A stretch of 64,000 nucleotides of DNA. Origin: Bermanella sp040371755 (GTDB lineage: Bacteria; Pseudomonadota; Gammaproteobacteria; Pseudomonadales; Oceanobacteraceae). The position numbers and the translations under genes were made by a program. The notes under the pieces were generated by a model. The model saw only the letters and a list, made by a program, of their open reading frames with translations, had not been told where the DNA came from and searched no databases. Below, piece by piece: positions 16,326 through 25,348 of this stretch. The stretch is from positions 62,001 to 126,000 of the forward strand of contig NZ_BAABWE010000005.1 in NCBI RefSeq assembly GCF_040371755.1, given 5' to 3'. How positions within the stretch are numbered: the stretch's first letter is position 1; every line of letters starts with the position of its first letter.

Positions 16326-17124
16326 AATCGTTGACCCAATTTGCCGTGCGTTTTTCTAAAAATGAAGTCAACCCTTCTTGACCCTCTGCACTGACTCTAA
16401 TAGAGGCGATTAAATTTACAGTGTAGTCGCGCATGGCTTGATCACATTCACCACTGTTCACTGTTTTTATCAGTTGTTTGGTTTTGGCCATGGCTTGAGG
16501 GCAATTTTTTAAAAGTGTTTTAATAAGTTGCTGGCTGCTGTTTTTTAATTGCGCTTCATCGGCGACGACGTCATGTATCAAACCAATTTGGTGTGCTTGG
16601 TTAGCATCAAAGGCTTCAGCACTTAAAAAATAGCGACGGGCTTGACGAGACCCAATTGCCGCTATTACATATGGGCTGATAACCGCAGGGCTTAATCCAA
16701 TTTTAACTTCACTTAAACAAAACTGGCTGCGCTGCGTGGCCAGTGCTATGTCACAACAGGCAATAAGGCCAATTGCTCCGCCATAGGCTGCCCCATTGAC
16801 TAAAGCCAATGTAGGTTTAGATAAATGATTGAGGGTGTGCATAAGCTCAGCTAACTGTTGGGCATCGTCTTTGTTTTGTTGCTCGGTTAATGTGGCCATG
16901 CGTTTCATCCAGTTTAAATCAGCCCCTGCACTAAAATGTTTGCCTTGGCTCGTCAGCACTACAATCTGTACATCGTTGCGCTGCTCTATTTTTTTTAGTG
17001 CGGTGGTGATGTTTTGAATGAGCTCATCATCAAATGCGTTGTGAACTTCTGGGCGATTTAATGTCAGGGTCGCAAGACCGTTTGCAATTTCGATTAATAA
17101 AGATGCTTGAGTCATATTTGTCAT
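16318..17124 (-). CDS. liuC: Methylglutaconyl-CoA hydratase (crotonase family)
   Basis: This 268-residue crotonase-fold enzyme should hydrate 3-methylglutaconyl-CoA to HMG-CoA. The oxyanion-hole segments HFSAGADLNWMKRM (about 63-76) and NGAAYGGAIGL (about 109-119) are clear. The position between liuB and liuD sets the substrate. The ATG at 17124 lies 2 bases after the liuB stop and has GGATG as ribosome binding site inside the liuB end. Confidence 0.94.
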   Translation of the reverse strand: MTNMTQASLLIEIANGLATLTLNRPEVHNAFDDELIQNITTALKKIEQRNDVQIVVLTSQGKHFSAGADLNWMKRMATLTEQQNKDDAQQLAELMHTLNHLSKPTLALVNGAAYGGAIGLIACCDIALATQRSQFCLSEVKIGLSPAVISPYVIAAIGSRQARRYFLSAEAFDANQAHQIGLIHDVVADEAQLKNSSQQLIKTLLKNCPQAMAKTKQLIKTVNSGECDQAMRDYTVNLIASIRVSAEGQEGLTSFLEKRTANWVNDYE

Positions 17125-17126
17125 CG

Positions 17127-18734
17127 TTACATCCTAAAAATACCAAATTGAGTTTCTTGTTGTGGCGCGTTAAGTGATGCACTAAGTGCAAGTCCTAAAA
17201 CTTCACGGCTTTGGGCGGGATCGATAATGCCGTCATCCCACAAACGAGCGGAGGCATAATAGGGGTGTCCTTCGTTTTCATATTTTTCTAATAACGGTTT
17301 TTTAAAGTTTGCTTGCTCTTCAATACTGAAACTCTCACCGCGTTTTTCTTTTGCGCCCTTGGTGATTAATGACATAACCCCTGCCGCTTGTTCGCCACCC
17401 ATTACACTAATGCGAGCATTTGGCCACATCCACATGAAGTTTGGATCATAAGCGCGACCGCACATACCGTAATTGCCCGCACCAAAACTTCCGCCAATAA
17501 CTAAGGTGAATTTAGGTACTTTTGCACAGGCAACGGCATTCACCATTTTTGCACCGTGTTTAGCGATGCCTTCTTGTTCGTATTTTGAACCTACCATGAA
17601 CCCTGTTATGTTTTGCAAAAACACTAAGGGAATATGGCGTTTACAACATAGCTCTACAAAGTTTGCGCCTTTTTGAGCACTTTCGGAAAACAATATGCCG
17701 TTATTGGCAATGATTCCCACAGGCTGACCATAAATACGTGCGAATCCACAAATTAAAGTGTTACCAAAGCGGGCTTTGTACTCATCAAATTCACTGCCAT
17801 CGACTATGCGTGCAATGATCTCTTTTACATCCATGTTTTTTTTAAGATCTTGGGGAATGATGCCGTAAAGTTCGTTGGCATCGTATAACGGTGCTATGAC
17901 ATCACGAATATCTAAGGTTGTTTGTTTGTGCCAGTTTAAACGGTCAATGGCTTGTCTTGCGATTTGTAATGCGTGCTCGTCGTTTTCAGCTAAATGATCG
18001 ACGACTCCACTGAGTGCTGTGTGCATGTCGCCACCACCTAATGTTTCGGCGTCTACCACTTCACCTGTGGCCATTTGTACAAGAGGCGGGCCAGCTAAAA
18101 AGATGGTGCCTTGTTGTTTTATAATAATGGATTCATCGGCCATGGCGGGTACATAAGCACCCCCTGCGGTACAACTTCCCATAACCACTGCAATTTGGGG
18201 GATGCCCATGGCGGACATGTTGGCTTGATTAAAAAAGATGCGGCCAAAGTGTTCTTTATCGGGGAACACTTCATCTTGGCGCGGCAAGTTGGCACCGCCA
18301 CTGTCCACTAAGTAGATGCAAGGTAGATAATTTTTTTGTGCAATCTCTTGGGCCCGTAAATGTTTTTTAACCGTAAGAGGGTAGTAGGAGCCACCTTTTA
18401 CGGTGGCATCGTTGGCCACAATCATACATTCCACACCGCTGACCATTCCTATCCCGGTCACCACGCCAGCGCAGGGCACGTCTTCGTCGTACACTTGATA
18501 GGCTGCCAGTTGACCCATTTCTAAAAAAGGCGAGCCTTCGTCAATTAGTTCGGCAATGCGTTCTCGGACTAATAGTTTTCCACGACTTTTGTGGCGCTCT
18601 TGTGCTGCGCTGCCGCCACCTTGAGAAATGGTATTGATTAGTTTTTTTAAATCGGACACCAAGTCTAAATTAAATGCGTGGTTGTCTTTGAACTCGGCGG
18701 AGTTGGGATTGATGATAGAATGTAGTGTTGGCAT
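17127..18734 (-). CDS. liuB: Methylcrotonyl-CoA carboxylase, carboxyltransferase subunit
   Basis: This is the 535-residue beta subunit, which transfers CO2 from biotin on LiuD to 3-methylcrotonyl-CoA. Two crotonase-like halves are visible. Family segments include ERIAELIDEGSPFLEMG, GSCTAGGAYVPAM, FLQNITGFMVGSKYE and GGSFGAGNYGMCGRAYDP. Length is normal. It is the second structural gene of the operon, 104 bases after liuA. Confidence 0.96.
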   Translation of the reverse strand: MPTLHSIINPNSAEFKDNHAFNLDLVSDLKKLINTISQGGGSAAQERHKSRGKLLVRERIAELIDEGSPFLEMGQLAAYQVYDEDVPCAGVVTGIGMVSGVECMIVANDATVKGGSYYPLTVKKHLRAQEIAQKNYLPCIYLVDSGGANLPRQDEVFPDKEHFGRIFFNQANMSAMGIPQIAVVMGSCTAGGAYVPAMADESIIIKQQGTIFLAGPPLVQMATGEVVDAETLGGGDMHTALSGVVDHLAENDEHALQIARQAIDRLNWHKQTTLDIRDVIAPLYDANELYGIIPQDLKKNMDVKEIIARIVDGSEFDEYKARFGNTLICGFARIYGQPVGIIANNGILFSESAQKGANFVELCCKRHIPLVFLQNITGFMVGSKYEQEGIAKHGAKMVNAVACAKVPKFTLVIGGSFGAGNYGMCGRAYDPNFMWMWPNARISVMGGEQAAGVMSLITKGAKEKRGESFSIEEQANFKKPLLEKYENEGHPYYASARLWDDGIIDPAQSREVLGLALSASLNAPQQETQFGIFRM

Positions 18735-18838
18735 ATGTCACCTTAAAGCTATTGCGCTTGGTCTAGCTTGGTTAAAACGGTTTGCCTCGCTATATCGTCG
18801 CTTATGACGCTTTAAATAGCTGAATTATAAAATTGATT

Positions 18839-20011
18839 TTAACGTTTTGATTCATTGAAAATTTCACGGCCAATCAGCATTCTGCGAATCTCTGAGGTGC
18901 CTGCGCCAATTTCATAAAGCTTAGCGTCTCGTAGTAAGCGTCCTGCGTCATAATCATTGGTGTAACCATTGCCACCTAATAATTGAATGGCATCTAGGGC
19001 TAATTGTGTGGCCTTTTCTGCTGTGTATAAGATCACTCCTGCAGCATCTTTGCGGGTGGTTTCACCACGGTCGCAAGCGGCAGCTACTGTATATAAATAG
19101 GATTTACAGGCATTCATGGTGGAATACATGTCGGCGATTTTTCCTTGTACTAATTGAAACTCACCAATGCTTTGGCCGAACTGTTCACGTTCGTGAATAT
19201 AAGGTACTACTAAGTCCATACAAGCTTGCATGATGCCAGTGGGGCCGCCAGACAACACAACCCGTTCGTAATCTAAGCCGCTCATGAGAACCCGAGCCCC
19301 TTGGTTTAAACCACCTAGAATGTTTTCAGAAGGAACTTCGCAATTTTCAAAGATCAGCTCACAAGTGTTGGAGCTGCGCATGCCCAGCTTGTCGAGTTTT
19401 TCTCCACGGCTGAACCCTGCAAAGTTCCGCTCAATAATGAACGCGGTCATGCCGTGGCTGCCTTTTTCAAAATCGGTTTTGGCGTAAACTACATAGACAT
19501 GGGCATCTGGGCCGTTGGTGATCCACATTTTGTTGCCATTTAGAATGAATATGTCGCCTTTTTGCTCGGCTCTTAACTTCATGCTGACTACGTCTGAGCC
19601 TGCATTGGGCTCGCTCATGGCCAACGCGCCAATGTGTTCACCGGTAATAAGCTTGGGTAGATATTTTTCTTTTTGTTCAGGGGTGCCGTTTTTGGTTAAT
19701 TGGTTCACGCACAGATTTGAAAAAGCACCATAACTTAAACCAATACCCGCAGAAGCGCGGCTGATTTCTTCCATTGCAATCACATGGGCAAGATAGCCCA
19801 TGTTTGTGCCACCGTAGATTTCCTCTGCGGTTATGCCTAGTAAGCCCATATCGCCGAATTTTTTCCAAAGTTGATTAGGAAAGCCATTGTTTTTATCGGC
19901 TGATGCAGCCAGTGGTGCTACCTCTTTGTATGCAAACTCGTTTACATGGGCCTTTAGCATGTCGATGGTTTCGCCTAGGCCGAAATTTAGTTCATGGTAG
20001 GTAGATTTCAT
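18839..20011 (-). CDS. liuA: Isovaleryl-CoA dehydrogenase
   Basis: This is a 390-residue FAD-dependent acyl-CoA dehydrogenase. ALAMSEPNAGSDVVSMKLRA and KMWITNGPDAHVYVVYAKT bind FAD and substrate. The segment GLDYERVVLSGG holds the Glu that serves as catalytic base in isovaleryl-CoA dehydrogenases. QLLGGNGYTNDY and GTSEIRRMLIGREIF close the protein. I chose the start at 20011 rather than the upstream in-frame 20038 because AGGAGA stands just before it and homologues begin here. It catalyses the first committed step after leucine transamination and decarboxylation. Confidence 0.96.
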   Translation of the reverse strand: MKSTYHELNFGLGETIDMLKAHVNEFAYKEVAPLAASADKNNGFPNQLWKKFGDMGLLGITAEEIYGGTNMGYLAHVIAMEEISRASAGIGLSYGAFSNLCVNQLTKNGTPEQKEKYLPKLITGEHIGALAMSEPNAGSDVVSMKLRAEQKGDIFILNGNKMWITNGPDAHVYVVYAKTDFEKGSHGMTAFIIERNFAGFSRGEKLDKLGMRSSNTCELIFENCEVPSENILGGLNQGARVLMSGLDYERVVLSGGPTGIMQACMDLVVPYIHEREQFGQSIGEFQLVQGKIADMYSTMNACKSYLYTVAAACDRGETTRKDAAGVILYTAEKATQLALDAIQLLGGNGYTNDYDAGRLLRDAKLYEIGAGTSEIRRMLIGREIFNESKR

Positions 20012-20087
20012 GGTATCTCCTGCGGTCAAGGGAAGCATGCCCGTTACCTAGTGGTGAGGTTAACAATTAAGCATTAGACCATTATTG

Positions 20088-20483
20088 TTATGGACTGCCT
20101 TTAGTTAAGCCCTTTAGTTCTGTGTTGACTCGGTTTTCATGTTCGTCTAATTCAACAAGCATGATTTCGATATCATGCAATTGTTGCTGTAAGCGCTCTC
20201 GGCTTTCATGTACCTTTTCTAGCACTTTTTGATACTGAATTTCATTATCTTGTTTGGGGTTGTACATTTGAATCAGTTCACGGCTTTCAGCTAGTGACCA
20301 GCCTAAGCGCTTGCCCCTTAAAATAAGCTTTAAGGTAATGTAATCTTTTTTGCTATAAATGCGCTTTTGTCCCTCGCGATTAGGGCTAAGTAACCCCTCA
20401 CTTTCATAAAAACGAATGGCTCGAGTGGTGATGTCAAAGCGCTGAGATAAATCACTAATACTGTATGTTTTGTTTTTGTTCAT
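20088..20483 (-). CDS. liuR: MerR-family regulator LiuR
   Basis: This 131-residue regulator has an N-terminal MerR helix-turn-helix (YSISDLSQRFDITTRAIRFY at about 6-25) and a C-terminal coiled-coil dimerisation helix. It is encoded directly upstream of liuA, as LiuR is in other proteobacteria, where it controls leucine and isovalerate catabolism. A palindrome in its own promoter region suggests autoregulation. No effector domain is visible beyond the short helix. Confidence 0.92.
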   Translation of the reverse strand: MNKNKTYSISDLSQRFDITTRAIRFYESEGLLSPNREGQKRIYSKKDYITLKLILRGKRLGWSLAESRELIQMYNPKQDNEIQYQKVLEKVHESRERLQQQLHDIEIMLVELDEHENRVNTELKGLTKGSP

Positions 20484-20502
20484 ATCTGTATTTAAGTTTA
20501 GC

Positions 20503-20524
20503 TTTACGTTTACGTCAACGTAAA
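20503..20524 (-). promoter_or_regulatory. Probable LiuR operator (perfect palindrome)
   Basis: TTTACGTT, six bases, AACGTAAA form a perfect 8+8 inverted repeat 20 bases upstream of liuR. A TTGACG hexamer lies within it on the minus strand and could be the -35 box, so the site would overlie the promoter as usual for MerR proteins. Confidence 0.75.
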
Positions 20525-21156
20525 ATTTGTTAAATGATTTTTTGGGTCAATTTTAGGGATTACTAATCCAAAAGAATGAGTGTGTTTGCTCTAACATTGA
20601 ACATGTATTGTATTGGTTATGCACATTAATAATACAATGGATGAGATTTATACTGGTAAGTCCTAAATTGGCTTTAATTATCTATTGCATTCTGTAAGTT
20701 ATTGAAAATAAAGGATATTTTAAATTGTTTGAAAAAAAAGCAATTTAAGCTACCCCCTGAATTCATGGGCGTTTGCGAGAGTTTTCAAATACTTATTAAC
20801 CAAGTTATCCACAGGTTTTGTGGGTAACCTAAAGCAGCCCTGATGGTTGCTGGGTTTTAGTGTGACCGAGTGTTACAAAAGGGTTAAAAACGCCATTTTA
20901 AGGGGGGTTAAAAAATGTCCGAAATGGCCAATAGGGGTTGTGATGGGGTGACTGTTAGGGTTTTAACTGGATGGCGAATGTAATAAAAGTGTCACGTTTC
21001 TCAGTCTAAAACCCTTTGGGTGTGTTATGTGTTAATGATCTAAGGTTTGTCACATCAGGATGGAGTTTAAATCCTCATTGCGATGTGAGTTGCTCGCCTC
21101 TGATGGAACTATTGAGACACCTTGGTCCGTGATTCCCCAATTGGTTATCGAATACC
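20525..21156. other. 632-base gap with a pair of facing DnaA-like boxes
   Basis: No gene is supported between the liuR promoter and the end of the LysR gene. It holds TTATCCACA at 20805-20813, an exact DnaA box, facing TGTGGGTAA at 20819-20827 (one mismatch on the other strand). A weak hairpin AGCAGCC/GGTTGCT follows at about 20832-20850. The words GGGTTAAAAA occur twice at 20881-20917. Confidence 0.5.
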
Positions 21157-22137
21157 TTATATCCGCTTCTCGACAATGAGTTTTTTCAAAAGTACTAATC
21201 TATCATCTTCTGTAGAGCTATCGAATTGTTTAATTAATTCGTCTAATTCATTTGATTTAGCAATGAAGTGGTCAATAAATGCACGTACTTTTTTTGGTTG
21301 ATGTTTGCCGCTTGGGAAGACTAAATAAAAAGGTTCTTGTTCAATTTGCCATTGGGGTAACAGAATTTGTAAGCGCCCTTCGGTTAATGCCTCATAGGTT
21401 AAAAATGTAGAGGTAATGGCAACCCCTTGTCCTGCGAGCATGTGGTGTTTGGCAATTTCGAGATGGTTAACGGTTACGGAGCTGGGTTGATTAATTTCAA
21501 TACGTTCACCTGACTCTTTATGAATAAAGCTGGCTCTGTGTGAAAAACCATTACGTGTACCGGTTTTTATCCAAGGTACATTTTTGAGCTGTTCAGGGTG
21601 GTCAAACGGCCCGTACTTTTTAATAAACTCTGGGCTTGCACATAAAATAGGGTCAGTGTCGTCCACTTTTCGAGCGATTAGGCTAGAGTCTTCTAAATGA
21701 CCAAGGGCAAACCCCACATCAAAACCATCACGAATTAAGTGAATATTACCGTCGTTAAAAACGATTTCTAAATCAATTAATGGATAAGTTTCTTTAAACG
21801 AAGCCATCCAGTATCCCATCATGTCGATGGCCAAGCCCACTGGGGCGGATACCCTTAAGTGGCCACTGGGTTCTTTTTGATTGTCGGAGATGCGTTCATG
21901 TATGTCGATAATTTCTTCAAATAATGGTTTGTATTGCTCATAATATTGAAGACCAATATCAGTTGGGCGTATTTCACGCGTGGTACGCTCTAGTAAACGT
22001 AAACTTAGTTTATCTTCTAGGTCCGTAATCATACGAGAGACCCTAGATTTTGGAATACTTAGGCTGCGAGCAGCAGCTGTAAAGCTACCGTCTTGTACAA
22101 CTCTAATGAATACCGACATTTGGTTGAGATCGAGCAT
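21157..22137 (-). CDS. LysR-family transcriptional regulator
   Basis: This 326-residue protein has an N-terminal winged helix-turn-helix (SFTAAARSLSIPKSRVSRMI at about 17-36, then LLERTTREIRPT) and a LysR substrate-binding domain from about residue 90. A target cannot be named: the gene stands alone, with non-coding gaps on both sides and unrelated neighbours. The sequence around the helix-turn-helix is of the CrgA/DsdC-like subgroup common in Gammaproteobacteria. Confidence 0.88.
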   Translation of the reverse strand: MLDLNQMSVFIRVVQDGSFTAAARSLSIPKSRVSRMITDLEDKLSLRLLERTTREIRPTDIGLQYYEQYKPLFEEIIDIHERISDNQKEPSGHLRVSAPVGLAIDMMGYWMASFKETYPLIDLEIVFNDGNIHLIRDGFDVGFALGHLEDSSLIARKVDDTDPILCASPEFIKKYGPFDHPEQLKNVPWIKTGTRNGFSHRASFIHKESGERIEINQPSSVTVNHLEIAKHHMLAGQGVAITSTFLTYEALTEGRLQILLPQWQIEQEPFYLVFPSGKHQPKKVRAFIDHFIAKSNELDELIKQFDSSTEDDRLVLLKKLIVEKRI

Positions 22138-22389
22138 AGGGTTCTATTTCATTTATTTTGCTAAATGATGGGGTATAAATGTCAAAAAGACCAGCGTAAA
22201 CCCTTTAATATAGTCTTTGTTTGATACTACAGGTTTGAGTGGGTTGTGGGTCATTTAACCGTTAACGTGCTGTTCGATTTTCACATTTGCTATCGCTTAT
22301 TCGCGGGGCAGGGACGCTGATGGAAATAGTTGGATTAAGGGAAAATCGGCTTTTAAGTTGTAAGGTGATATTTGATTACTAGCCAAATA

Positions 22390-23466
22390 TCACTTTTTGT
22401 CAGCAGAGTGCTTTTGTTGGTACATTTTTCGGTAAGCGCTTGGGGTTTTATTAACCCATTTTTTAAATGCATGGCGAAAATTAGTGACATCACTAAAGCC
22501 AATTAGGTTAGAGATATCTTCAATGGCAATGTCGGTGCGAATTAAATATTCAATGGATAATTGGCAGCGCACTTTATTAAGTATCTTTTGGTACGATGTG
22601 CCAACATTAGCCAGTTGTCGTCTTAATGTGCGAGAACTGACGTTAAACGCACTGGCAAGCATTTCTATGTCAGGATAATCACCTGCGCAATTCACAAAAA
22701 TTTGCTGAATATCATTGACCAAGGATTCTTTTTGTCTGAGTTGAGCCATTAACTCATTGCAGTAGGGTAAATAACGTGTGCAATCTGCATTATTACCGTC
22801 TTTACGTTCACGATTAAATAATCGAGTATCTAAAGCCCAGCTGTTTTGTGGGCAGTTGAATTTAACTTTACAGCCGTACAGGGCCTCATATTCTTGACGA
22901 TTAGACTCGTCATCAAAGGTAAACTGCACATGATCAAAACTAATATCATCCCCAAAAATACTGCGAGAGATATGAATACGAGATGAATTACCTAAAGCCA
23001 CAAAAAAGGCCAGTGATTCATCATCAATGTTTTGCACGTTATACATGGTGGCGTACATGGTGTTATCTATAAACGCATTGCTGCGCTTGAGTAGATTCCC
23101 CAAAAGCGAGTAGTACTTGCTTTCAATTTCGAAAGCATGACCAAGGTTACCAGCAGAGGCCACAGCATATCCAAATACACCTAGGTCACTTACTTGATAG
23201 GTAGCACCTATACGCGCCCCTGCAATGGGGCCAAAATGTTGCGCGCAAAACTTAAGCGCAGCAAGCACTTTAAAGGCTGCAACGGTATCATTCAGTAATT
23301 CTTCACGAGTCACTTTGATGTGTTCAAGTAACCTAGCCGAAAAACTTGCTTCATGAGTATCGAAGTAACGAATGATATTTCGTAATTCAAATGCGGGGTA
23401 AGGCTGATCACCTAAAACAGAAAGTTGGTGGTCGGCATTTGAATAAAAATTCATGGGTTGGTTCAC
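22390..23466 (-). CDS. AraC-family regulator with arabinose-binding-like N-domain
   Basis: This 358-residue protein has an N-terminal domain like those of the OruR/ArgR-type AraC regulators (LNDTVAAFKVLAALKFCAQH and IGATYQVSDLGVFGYAVASA). Its C-terminal double helix-turn-helix includes ASAFNVSSRTLRRQLANVG and IEDISNLIGFSDVTNFRHAF, ending KTPSAYRK. I chose the GTG at 23466 because AGGA lies five bases upstream; the longer frame from a GTG at 23532 has no such site. The inducer and target genes are unknown and no partner gene is adjacent. Confidence 0.86.
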   Translation of the reverse strand: MNQPMNFYSNADHQLSVLGDQPYPAFELRNIIRYFDTHEASFSARLLEHIKVTREELLNDTVAAFKVLAALKFCAQHFGPIAGARIGATYQVSDLGVFGYAVASAGNLGHAFEIESKYYSLLGNLLKRSNAFIDNTMYATMYNVQNIDDESLAFFVALGNSSRIHISRSIFGDDISFDHVQFTFDDESNRQEYEALYGCKVKFNCPQNSWALDTRLFNRERKDGNNADCTRYLPYCNELMAQLRQKESLVNDIQQIFVNCAGDYPDIEMLASAFNVSSRTLRRQLANVGTSYQKILNKVRCQLSIEYLIRTDIAIEDISNLIGFSDVTNFRHAFKKWVNKTPSAYRKMYQQKHSADKK

Positions 23467-23786
23467 GTTATTCCTGTCACAATTACTGCCAGTGAGTGGG
23501 TTCTTTTTATTGTCTTTTTGATCAAGTTGCACATATTAAGGTATGAATAACTGTTCGCAATAATATTTTGCTCCAAAAGCATAGAACCTTGAATGATTGG
23601 CCATTATCCACATAATGCTAAAATTAAATGTTTGATAAGGGTTTTGTTTTAGTAACGTAAGGTTATTAGTGTGGTTAAATTGCAACAATTGTGACATTTT
23701 GAAAGCGAATGATATTAGCTGGTAATTTATGTTCGATTTAGTAATGGGGCTGATATAATTGGGCCAGTTTTAAATAGGTATTTCAT

Positions 23787-24566
23787 GTGAGTTTTCAGGA
23801 TCGATTTGCGGGTATCGCAAGATTATATGGCAGTCATGCATTGCATGCCTTTAAGCACAGTAAAGTAGCTGTGATTGGCATTGGTGGTGTTGGCTCTTGG
23901 GCTGCTGAAGCACTAGCAAGAACAGGCTTTGGTGAAATTCACTTGATAGATATGGACGATATTTGTATTACCAACACCAATCGCCAACTACACACACTTA
24001 ACCACACGGTTGGTCAGTTGAAAGTAGAGGCAACCGCAGATCGGCTAAAAAGCATCAACCCTGATCTTGTGGTTAAGCCAATTATGGACTTTTTAACCCC
24101 TAGTAATATGGCGCAATATTTAAACGGAATGGATTATGTTGTAGATGCTATTGATTCAGTAAAAGTGAAAGCAGCTTTAGTGGCGTGGTGTAAACGTAAT
24201 AAAGTGCCCGTGATTATGACAGGAGCCGCAGGTGGCCAAACCGACCCGACGCAAATCACAACTGGTGACTTGAATAAAACTCACAACGACCCGTTGGCAA
24301 AAAAAGTTCGCAGTATTCTAAGACGTGAATATGGTTATTCCCGAAATCCAAAACGTAATTATTCGATAACCTGTGTGTATTCTACCGAGCAATTAAAATA
24401 CCCCCAGCCTGATGGCTCTGTTTGTATGCAAAAGAATTTTGAAAATGGAGTGGCTAAATTAGATTGCTCAGGGGGTTTTGGAGCCGCGACTATGGTGACG
24501 GCAAGTTTTGGTTTTGTGGCAGCGGCAAAAGTTGCTGAAAAAATGGCATTAAAAGCTAATGCTTAG
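23787..24566 (+). CDS. tcdA: tRNA ct6A37 synthase TcdA (CsdL)
   Basis: This 259-residue E1-like enzyme dehydrates and cyclises t6A37 in tRNAs at the expense of ATP. The nucleotide-binding loop GIGGVGSWAAEALARTG is at about residues 31-47, LIDMDDICITNTNRQLH follows, and VVDAIDSVKVKAAL and LDCSGGFGAATMVTA are close to Escherichia coli TcdA throughout. The start is GTG at 23787. An overlapping ATG at 23785 is out of frame and hits a stop at once. The next gene follows by 15 bases, so the two probably form an operon. Confidence 0.94.
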   Translation: MSFQDRFAGIARLYGSHALHAFKHSKVAVIGIGGVGSWAAEALARTGFGEIHLIDMDDICITNTNRQLHTLNHTVGQLKVEATADRLKSINPDLVVKPIMDFLTPSNMAQYLNGMDYVVDAIDSVKVKAALVAWCKRNKVPVIMTGAAGGQTDPTQITTGDLNKTHNDPLAKKVRSILRREYGYSRNPKRNYSITCVYSTEQLKYPQPDGSVCMQKNFENGVAKLDCSGGFGAATMVTASFGFVAAAKVAEKMALKANA

Positions 24567-24581
24567 AATCTGTTAATCCTG

Positions 24582-25301
24582 ATGGCGGTTATCTTTCAAA
24601 AAAAACAGGGCAATGACCTGATTGAAGTACGCAGTGCTGGCAATAGCGTTCGCCTATACAGTAATGGGGTACTGCACAGTCAATACAATCCTAACCATAA
24701 AATAAACGGTGCTATTTGGGATCTACTGGTCTTACCGGGTTTCTTTCTTGCAAAGCCCCCTAGACATGTTTTGGTTCTGGGGTTAGGTGGTGGTACGGTT
24801 ATTCATTTGATTCGACATTTTTTTCCTCAATGCAACATTACGTGTATAGAGCGCGAAGCCCTGCACATTGAAATTGCAAAACGCTATTTTAAGATTCCAA
24901 ATGATATAACAGTGATTAAAGGGGATGCTTATGTTGAATTGTCTAAATTAAATTCAAAATTTGATTGGGTACTAGACGATGTGTTTCAACATGTCAGTGG
25001 TGAGCCAGAAAGAGAGGTGGCCTTTGATGATGTGTTTTCATTATATGAAAACGTATTGAGTAAAAATGGTGTACTGAGTATGAACACCATAGGGAAGCAA
25101 CAGCTGAATCATTTAAGGGTTTATAAACCCAAATTTGAGTCTGCGTATATTATGCGACACCCCTTGTACGATAATGGAATTGTGAGCCTCAATCGAAGCC
25201 AGATAAGTAAAACCATGTTTTTTGATGCACTAATGAAATATAAAGAGTTAGATAAGCGTCGAAAAACGTGCCGATTAAAAGTGGGGTTGCGTCAGTTATA
25301 A
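24582..25301 (+). CDS. Spermidine-synthase-like methyltransferase-fold protein
   Basis: This 239-residue protein has the spermidine synthase/class I methyltransferase fold. HVLVLGLGGGTVIHLI (about 62-77) is the nucleotide-binding loop, ITCIEREALHIEIAKRYF the acidic second strand, and WVLDDVFQHVSGEPE the segment that holds the catalytic Asp in true aminopropyltransferases. The N-terminal beta-hairpin domain is short. Polyamine synthesis is only one option; many such proteins remain uncharacterised. It is probably cotranscribed with tcdA and ends at a bidirectional terminator. Confidence 0.78.
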   Translation: MAVIFQKKQGNDLIEVRSAGNSVRLYSNGVLHSQYNPNHKINGAIWDLLVLPGFFLAKPPRHVLVLGLGGGTVIHLIRHFFPQCNITCIEREALHIEIAKRYFKIPNDITVIKGDAYVELSKLNSKFDWVLDDVFQHVSGEPEREVAFDDVFSLYENVLSKNGVLSMNTIGKQQLNHLRVYKPKFESAYIMRHPLYDNGIVSLNRSQISKTMFFDALMKYKELDKRRKTCRLKVGLRQL

Positions 25302-25303
25302 AC

Positions 25304-25335
25304 AAAAATGCCCAATCAATGATTGGGCATTTTTT
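25304..25335. terminator. Bidirectional terminator
   Basis: A long inverted repeat, AATGCCCAATCA with TGATTGGGCATT, is flanked by A and T runs. It lies between two convergent genes and can serve both. Confidence 0.92.
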
Positions 25336-25348
25336 AACGATATTAAAT

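Noticed and set aside
20805..20827. Facing DnaA boxes as a replication origin
   Set aside because: Only two boxes, no AT-rich unwinding repeats and no dnaA, dnaN or gidA nearby.
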